Shown here: positions 58,232 through 64,000 of the stretch, one piece after another | Numbering within the stretch: the first letter of the stretch is position 1 | Layout of the letters: every line of letters begins with the position of its first letter | Assembly: GCA_900491605.1 (NCBI GenBank) | Contig: UESW01004625.1 | Coordinates: 506,906-570,905 of the forward strand | DNA length: 64,000 nt | Source of the DNA: Calamus simplicifolius | Lineage: Eukaryota; Streptophyta; Magnoliopsida; Arecales; Arecaceae | Reading direction: 5' to 3' | Program-made: the position numbers and the translations under genes | Notes under the pieces: generated by a model | The model's database searches: none | Seen by the model: only the letters and a program-made list of their open reading frames with translations | What the model was told of the DNA's origin: nothing

Positions 58232-59756
58232 TCACAATATTGCCTGACTCCTGACCTGAGGACACCTTATCAGACCTGCTTCCATCTGAGATAGAACCCC
58301 GACCATGGTTAGGGCTAGCAGATAGATTAGATTTCCCCTTGATCCTTTAGAGAAGGAAACAGTGTCTTTACCTTTCTGTTTATCACTTATGACAGCCGAC
58401 CGCAGAGGGAGGGACTCCATAGGCCTGGCACGCTTAGAAGGGCCCAGATTGGCATCAGACCTGGCAAAGGACGAACCATCCCACTTCCCCGCACCCAGGA
58501 TGGCAAAAGGATTATTAGACTTCAAACACAGGGCCACAGTAATTTGGAGATCTTGGTTTACTGTTGAACTTCATTCCTCTCGGCCTCCTTTGGACTGTTA
58601 AAAATGGCACGGGCTCCCTCAGCCAGCACGCCATAACTCATGCTGGAACCATCCACAGCTGACCCAAACCCCAGCTGCAAACTGGCAGGATCGAGAGCTG
58701 GAGCTGACAGCACACTGGAAAGGGACTTACCAGCCTTAGAAGATCTCCGTCGACTCACCTTAGCAGGAATCGACCAGCCCTCAGGCAACGAATTTGGCTT
58801 CAAAGAACCAGAAGAGGGTGGATTAGAAGGAACTTGGGAGGATCCAAGATGCCTCAACGAAGACCTCTGCTCCAAATCTAGCGGACGACAATGGCACGAC
58901 GCCGTCATCCAAGGCCCAAAGCAAGGCCCATCCGAAGACTGCTCAGCCACCGAAGAAGGAGAAGACAGAGTGCAGGGGCCAGTGAGGTGGATTGAACCAC
59001 AGTTCGGGCAAATACCTTTCAGATTTTCAAATTGGAACTGCTGCCAATAGGGAGCTCCGAATCCCTGAATTCGGACACTTGACTGGAGAGGATGCCGAAG
59101 ATCCACACGAATGCAGGCTCTGGCGAATCCCCCCTGGAAAGCAGCCGAGTTCCAGAGTCAGCAAAGACAAACTCACCCGCTAGTGCCAAAATCTCTCTCA
59201 ACACCTCTTCATTCCAAAATTCAACCGGGAGAGAGGGCAGGCGCACCCATAGGAGGGCAGAGGCCACTGCATCAAGAGTCGAAACAAACTCCGGCCACCA
59301 TGCTTCAATGGAAACCGGCTATCCGTTGATCACCCATGGTCGGCCGATCACCAAATCCTTCGCACCAGGGTCCTCAAAACGAAAGATGTGGCAGCGATGA
59401 GCTAAGCTTAACGGCTGAATGACCCCAGGAACACCCGCTCACTGAAATTCCCTAAGGAATGCATCCGGCGGAACCCATCTTTGAAAGGTGCGGGCCAGGA
59501 TAGCCTGCTCCTTCCAGCAAAAACTAGACTGCTCCAGCATTACATTAGAAATACGGACCACCTCTGGAAACCCGCCTTCCAGATCAGCCACCTCAGCCGA
59601 CAGCGGGGATGATGACACCCAAACAAAGCCAGATGTCGGGCCTCTGCTCCCCGCCTTTGGGGCAGTAGACTCCCCAATCGAAGCCATTGGAGAAGACGAA
59701 CACCAGAAGATGACCCATTGGAAGGAAGGGCCGCCGGAAATAGCCTGACTCACCAA
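58232..59756 (-). pseudogene. LINE-1 ORF1: DUF4283 and CCHC nucleic-acid binding protein
   Basis: The ATG at 59756 is the likely start. SFCWKEQAILARTF leads into DUF4283, with a TGA at 59441-59439. ALLWVRLPSLPVEFWNEEVLREILALAG follows in the same frame. After a frameshift near 59090 comes GAPYWQQFQFENLKGICPNCGSIHL, the zf-CCHC_4 type motif. The C-terminus is Ser/Pro-rich down to ~58232. Confidence 0.82.
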
Positions 59757-59830
59757 AGATCAAGCAGACGATGATCGGAGCACCAATCTTAAAGCACTCT
59801 AACCAAGCAACGCTAGAGCCCTTACGGCAC

Positions 59831-60089
59831 GAAACTTAAAGCACAGCATTTTGATACAGTTAGAGATTAATTAGTACAGGAACAAGATTCCCATCAACAG
59901 CTACCGAGGGATAGACAACCATCAATAATCACCAAGGAAGAAGCTATCACGACAAGTAAACACTAAAAGAGAGTTGTTGCTATTAAAACCAACCATCAAT
60001 CTTTACATTAGGAAGGGAAGAAAAAAAGGTTTCATTTAAACACACATAACCTACGCATTTTATCATATATGATTTCTTAAAAGTGACAA
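59831..60089. other. Spacer between the two LINEs
   Basis: AT-rich, no gene seen. It separates the 5' end of LINE-1 (minus) from the truncated 5' end of LINE-2 (plus). Confidence 0.4.
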
Positions 60090-60880
60090 AGCAGATTGAT
60101 CAGGTTAGACATTCGGAGGGGCATCCGGCAGTTGGGTACTACGATTTCTTACATTGCTTACCAGGTCTGGTTATATCGGAACCAGATTATTTTTTCTGAT
60201 GAGATTGCTCCCCCTCATAGGCTTGTCCAGACTGCTTTGTCGCTTTCTGCGGAATACACCCTTCATCATGGAGTTTTTGATTCTGATGACCCTGGAAGCT
60301 GGGGCTCCCCTGCTGCCTTGGCAGCGCACCGGCAGACGGTCTTTATCTCTTGGGAGCCTCCACCCCTAGGGTTTGTCAAAATCAACTTTGATGGGAGTGT
60401 TCGTGGCAGAGTTGCTGATTCGGCTTTTGTGATCCGTGGGTCTGATGGGTTGATGATAGTAGCTGGTGGATTCGGCCTTCTCGACCTATCGGTGCCATTA
60501 GTTGAGTTGTATGCGGCGTGGGCTGGTATATCATATGCCATTCACAGCCTGGGTAGCCAAAGGATCATAATTGAGGGGGACTCCATACTATTATTAGCTG
60601 GCTCCGTCAGGACTCTGGTGACCAGTTCTCTACCATCCTCTTGATCTGCAATATTCGGACTATGCTTCGTCAGGCTGATATCACTCAGATCTGACACATC
60701 TACCAGGAAGCTAACTCAGTGGCTGACGGATAGCTGCCTAGATGGTCCATCACTCAGGACCATAGTATTGGTCTCAGGGTGACCTATGCCCACTGGTTCT
60801 TACTCAAATTTTGTATTCTGATATATTGGACTTGATTTATCCTAAATTGATGTGATCGTTCGTTCTAAAAAAAAAAAAAA
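60090..60880 (+). mobile_element. LINE-2: 5'-truncated relative of LINE-1, RNase H end
   Basis: The 182-codon frame at 60096-60644 reads SYIAYQVWLYRNQIIFSDE, PPPLGFVKINFDGSVRG, VPLVELYAAWAGI and IIEGDS: the end of zf-RVT and the RNase H D, E, D residues. It ends in an A-run at 60867-60880. It starts abruptly, as 5'-truncated LINE insertions do. It is opposite in orientation to LINE-1. Confidence 0.88.
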
Positions 60881-61379
60881 GAGAAGAAGAAGAAAAAGAA
60901 GAAGAAGAAAGAAAGAAGAGACAAAAATTTTGCATTCTATATCATAACGAGTATCATAAGAATTCTGTCTTCTTTCCCTAGTCTAAGATTCTCATGTACG
61001 GGGATTTTCATTTTGTCTTGAAGAAAATTTAAGAAGATTAAACATGCTAGGCCTTTATTCATCCACGTAATTCCCTGATGTGATGTGTCGACCATTCCAT
61101 TACTAATTTGTACTTAATCATTTTTTTATATAAACAATATTAATAATTGCTTCTTTTAGCTTTTGAGTTATCATTTTTTTTGCTCTTTGCCATATTCTCA
61201 TTGAAGTCCTCCAAAGTCATGGAACCTATTACCTTGACCAATCATATCTATATATATGTTCGACCTAATCGATTTCTTGCATTATTGCAACCTTTGGTTC
61301 ACAGATTTTATTCATTCTCCCCCAACTAAGCTAATTCTATTGGCTTTAAAATATAAGTCTTCACTTGCAGACTTGATGG
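60881..61379. other. GAA-rich microsatellite then AT-rich spacer
   Basis: A GAGAAGAAGAAG-type tract runs from 60881 to 60922. No gene was recognised in the rest. Confidence 0.5.
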
Positions 61380-61547
61380 CAGGATCAAATTACCGATAAA
61401 CCAATTTGTTATTAAATTAGTGATAAAAAATTATTCATCACTAAATTAGTAATGAAGGACAATCTATCACTAAATTAGTGATGAATATAGATCATCCATC
61501 GTTAAATTAGTGATGGAAGGGGAATTCATCACTAAATTAGTGATAGA

Positions 61548-61583
<36 letters not shown>

Positions 61584-61850
61584 ACTAATTTATTGATGAA
61601 TTATCCTTTCGTTATTAATTTAGTGATAGATTGGTCTGTCTGTCACTAATTTAGTAACGATTTAATGATGAAAAAAAATCCGTCACTAAAACGGATATAG
61701 ATCATCCATTGCTAAATTAGTGATGAAAGGATAATTCATCAATAAATTAGTGATAAATGTCAATATTCATCATTAATTTAGCGATGAAAAGACAATTCAT
61801 CATTAAATGATGAATTATCTTTTCGTCCTTAAATTAATGATTTAACGCAT
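61380..61850. repeat. Palindromic repeats based on CATCACTAAATTAGTGATG
   Basis: More than ten copies of TCACTAAATTAGTGA and variants, spaced ~20-50 bp, with an (AT)n run at 61550-61581. The arrangement resembles subterminal clusters of CACTA-type elements, but no CACTA terminal repeat is present nearby. Confidence 0.8.
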
Positions 61851-62510
61851 GTCGTGCCAATCCTCCATCTGTCACAGCACGCATGAAACCTATGGTATAA
61901 CGACCGAACGCCCGATCACACATGGGGACGATGGACGGCCTATCCCTGGCTCCGCGATAAATGGAGAGCCTACCCCGCCCCACGCGATAAATGGTAATAT
62001 CCCCGGCAAATTGACCACCAATCCATTCCCATTCAATACAATTATTGCCATCTTCAAGGGCCCGTGAATAAAATTACAAATTTGGATCATTTTTCCTTCT
62101 CTCAAGAATTTGCTACTTAAAATATTTATTCTCCCTCTCGCGTAAGAAGCTATTTTGCGGGAGTAACCCTTGATAAATTTATTAATGAGAGAACAAAATG
62201 TTTAAGTTTTATTTTTAAAAAAACCAAAATTTCCTTACTCTTTATTCTTCATTTGGCTACTAGCGTTAGCAAGCAACTGAAAAAGAAAGAAAGAGAAAAA
62301 AATAAGAACGTTTTCTTCTATTGCATAAAACTTTAAAGTTAACAATTATTTCTATAATTATTTTTACTTAAAAATATTAAAAAGATCTTTTTAGCTTGTT
62401 AAAATACCAAAAATAATTGCTGTCAGATCTTTTTAGCTTGTTAAAAGACTAAAATAATTGTTGTGAACTCTAATAAATTTTCTTCTCTACTATAGTAAGA
62501 AGCAAACCCA
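61851..62510. other. AT-rich region without recognised gene
   Basis: Short frames only. A duplicated segment (GATCTTTTTAGCTTGTTAAAA) occurs at ~62383 and ~62427. Confidence 0.45.
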
Positions 62511-62519
62511 TTTTGTGAA

Positions 62520-62890
62520 CTCGGCGAAATAAAAATTAAATTCACCGTAATAACTATTTGTTACGATGTAATTACTTTTCGTCATTACAAATTCATTGAT
62601 AATGATGAAATAACTTTTCATCGTTATAATTAAAATTTTAATAAAAAAATTATTTTTATATTTCATTGATAATTATATCTATTACGGTGAAATTTATTTT
62701 TGCCGGCAAGATTTATTTTAAAATCTTTTTTTTTTTCATTTTATTACAGCAACCCATAATAATTATACATATTATGGCAAAATTTATTTTTACCGTAATA
62801 AGATAAGGTTTTATTTTAAAATCTTTTTTTTTTTTCTTTTCGTTCTATTATGGCAACATCTTAATGTCGCCATAATAATTCCCCTAAAAT
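62520..62890. repeat. TTACGGTGAA / TTACCGTAATA repeats resembling CACTA-1 subterminal motif
   Basis: Several inverted pairs of TTACGGTGAA- and ACCGTAATAA-like motifs, plus TTATGGCAA variants, in AT-rich DNA. They are close to the TTACGGCGA motif at the CACTA-1 end (21050-21589). No terminal CACTA sequence was found, so this looks like an internal fragment. Confidence 0.65.
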
Positions 62891-62968
62891 TTCTAAATTG
62901 CTCCTCGGAGCCTTTTTCTCCCTTCCAAAGCCTGGATCATGTCTCTTTTTCAGTAGTTTTTCTTCTTC

Positions 62969-63091
62969 ATTATTCTTTATCTAGGTTGGTTTTCCTTCGA
63001 CGAGATCCACGATTCTTTATCTAGGATGGTTTCCTTCGGCGAGATCCACGATTCTTTATCTAGGATGGTTTTCCTTCGGCGAGATCCACAG
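62969..63091. repeat. ~40-bp tandem triplication
   Basis: Three copies of a unit beginning TTCTTTATCTAGG(T/A)TGGTTT and ending CGAGATCCAC. Copy 2 lacks one T. Confidence 0.92.
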
Positions 63092-63289
63092 ACTGAGTGG
63101 AAGATCCCGCCCAATCTAATCTTTTCGAGGACTCCCGCCGTGCCCATCATTGCCCGTGAGTATCCCAATCCGTTTCTCATTCAGTGAAATTTTATGCATA
63201 TTGATTTATTTATTTATTCGGTAATTGTTGCATGTGAGAATGTATTGGATGGAGGCTTTCTTATTGACCACATTCATCTTGAGTAAAAA

Positions 63290-63735
63290 GCTGTAACGAT
63301 CCGGGCCCACGGGCCCATTTCGTTACAAAAAAGTAAGACGAACAAGGTCAACACCAAATTGGGCCATCATAGCCCAAACAAGGATCCAATTGGTGCATTG
63401 TCCTTCTTACTTTACTACATATAAACCACTTCACCAACTACTAATTATCTGATGTGGGACAATTGGAAGGGGCATCACAATCTACCCCTCTTAACAGAGG
63501 CGACGTCCTCGTCACCAAGGGTAATTGATCACAACCACCAGGCAGGGGCATCACAATCTACCCCCTTAACAGAGGCGACGTCCTCGTCGCCAAGGGTAAT
63601 TGATCACAACCACCAGGCAGGCAGGATTCTAGAGGTGGCCCCCACAGGTTCAAGAGGTCGCCAAAGGTAATTGATCACAACCACCAGGCAGGCAGGATTC
63701 TAGAGGTGGCCCCCATAGGTTCAAGAGGTGGCTCC
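63290..63735. repeat. LTR-like sequence with nested 76- and ~70-bp duplications
   Basis: GTAACGatccGGGCCCacGGGCCCatttCGTTAC at ~63293-63326 forms an inverted repeat. From 63469 a 76-bp unit (GGGGCATCACAATCTACCCC...) is duplicated. From ~63619 to 63735 a ~70-bp unit with GGCAGGATTCTAGAGGTGGC is duplicated. ATGTGGGACAATTGG at ~63452 is common in plant LTRs. No protein-coding gene was found. Confidence 0.7.
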
Positions 63736-63789
63736 CATCCCCCATGGATGTAGCACTTTGTCCTGTGTGGCACTTAGCTCCTGCACTTC

Positions 63790-64000
63790 TGTCACGCCCC
63801 AGACCCAAAAATTTTGAGCTAGGGTGACAACCCGCCGCGTGCCGGGCACGCAAGGCGTCCCGAAACATGACACTGAGTTCAATAAAAGCAATAACCTATA
63901 TATCATTCAAGTCCATGTCTTTAATACAATCCATAACTAAAGATTTGGGCTACAAGCCCTACACATAAGCATTACAGGGGTTACATCAACATATGAATCC
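63790..64000 (+). repeat. Possible start of another LTR, cut by window end
   Basis: TGTCACGCCCCAGACCC at 63790 resembles the beginning of many plant gypsy LTRs. The LTR would continue beyond 64000, so this cannot be confirmed here. Confidence 0.4.

Larger units (their letters stand above)
53812..59830 (-). mobile_element. LINE-1: near full-length plant L1-type retrotransposon, decayed
   Basis: Minus-strand order is ORF1 (DUF4283 plus CCHC), then ORF2 with endonuclease, RT, zf-RVT and RNase H, ending in an A-run (T-run 53812-53822 on the plus strand). This is the standard plant L1 layout. Every domain is broken by frameshifts or stops. The 5' end is approximate and no target duplication was found. 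Confidence 0.88.

Noticed and set aside
1..64000. tRNA or rRNA genes and organelle-derived DNA
   Set aside because: No cloverleaf or rRNA-like sequence was recognised; the only tRNA-related matches are 12-base primer-binding sites of copia elements.

Overview
This window is repeat-dense nuclear DNA from a flowering plant. The evidence is plant-type Ty3/gypsy (Tat lineage, with two RNase H domains), Ty1/copia elements of SIRE type with an initiator-Met tRNA primer site and an env-like third ORF, En/Spm (CACTA) elements with paired tnp2 and TNPA-like genes, plant L1-type LINEs, and a fragment of a CC-NB-ARC resistance gene. I see no intact host gene. Almost everything is transposon, and every transposon coding region carries at least one stop or frameshift. 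A monocot host is possible, but I cannot prove it from the sequence.

Layout. (1) 1-~12060: a Tat-type gypsy element (G1) read on the minus strand. It has a 5' LTR from 11036 upward, then gag, protease, RT, two RNase H domains and integrase down to 5489, then a ~3.1 kb array of 76-bp repeats, then an antisense ORF on the plus strand that runs off the left edge. (2) 12745-13101: an NB-ARC fragment. (3) 13455-21589: CACTA-1 (plus strand) with degraded tnp2 and TNPA-like genes; its 3' end is present and its 5' end is missing. A LINE fragment sits in a TNPA intron. (4) 21590-50367: a head-to-tail chain of SIRE-type copia elements on the minus strand. From right to left it holds LTR, element A, a shared LTR, truncated element B, LTR-C, a gag remnant (C) and LTR-D. 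(5) 32629-44570: CACTA-2, a complete 11.9-kb element inserted into the RNase H region of copia A. It has a 3-bp duplication (ATC), and removing it restores the A reading frame. (6) 50373-52661: the antisense-ORF part of a second Tat element (G2), into which copia A inserted. (7) 53812-~59830: a long, decayed LINE on the minus strand, and 60090-60880, a 5'-truncated relative on the plus strand. (8) 61380-64000: AT-rich palindromic repeats, a CACTA-like subterminal repeat cluster, short tandem repeats and the start of another LTR.

The elements do not form a pathway; the order is a nesting history. G2 received copia A, and copia A received CACTA-2. CACTA-1 sits in LTR-D. The most unusual feature is architectural: unrelated families here each carry arrays of short inverted repeats with their own sequences (G1 array, copia LTRs, CACTA termini, 61.4-61.8 kb). 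In copia A the same composite motif array lies both in the LTR U3 and just upstream of the env-like ORF. In the G1 array the hairpin arms change in a compensatory way.
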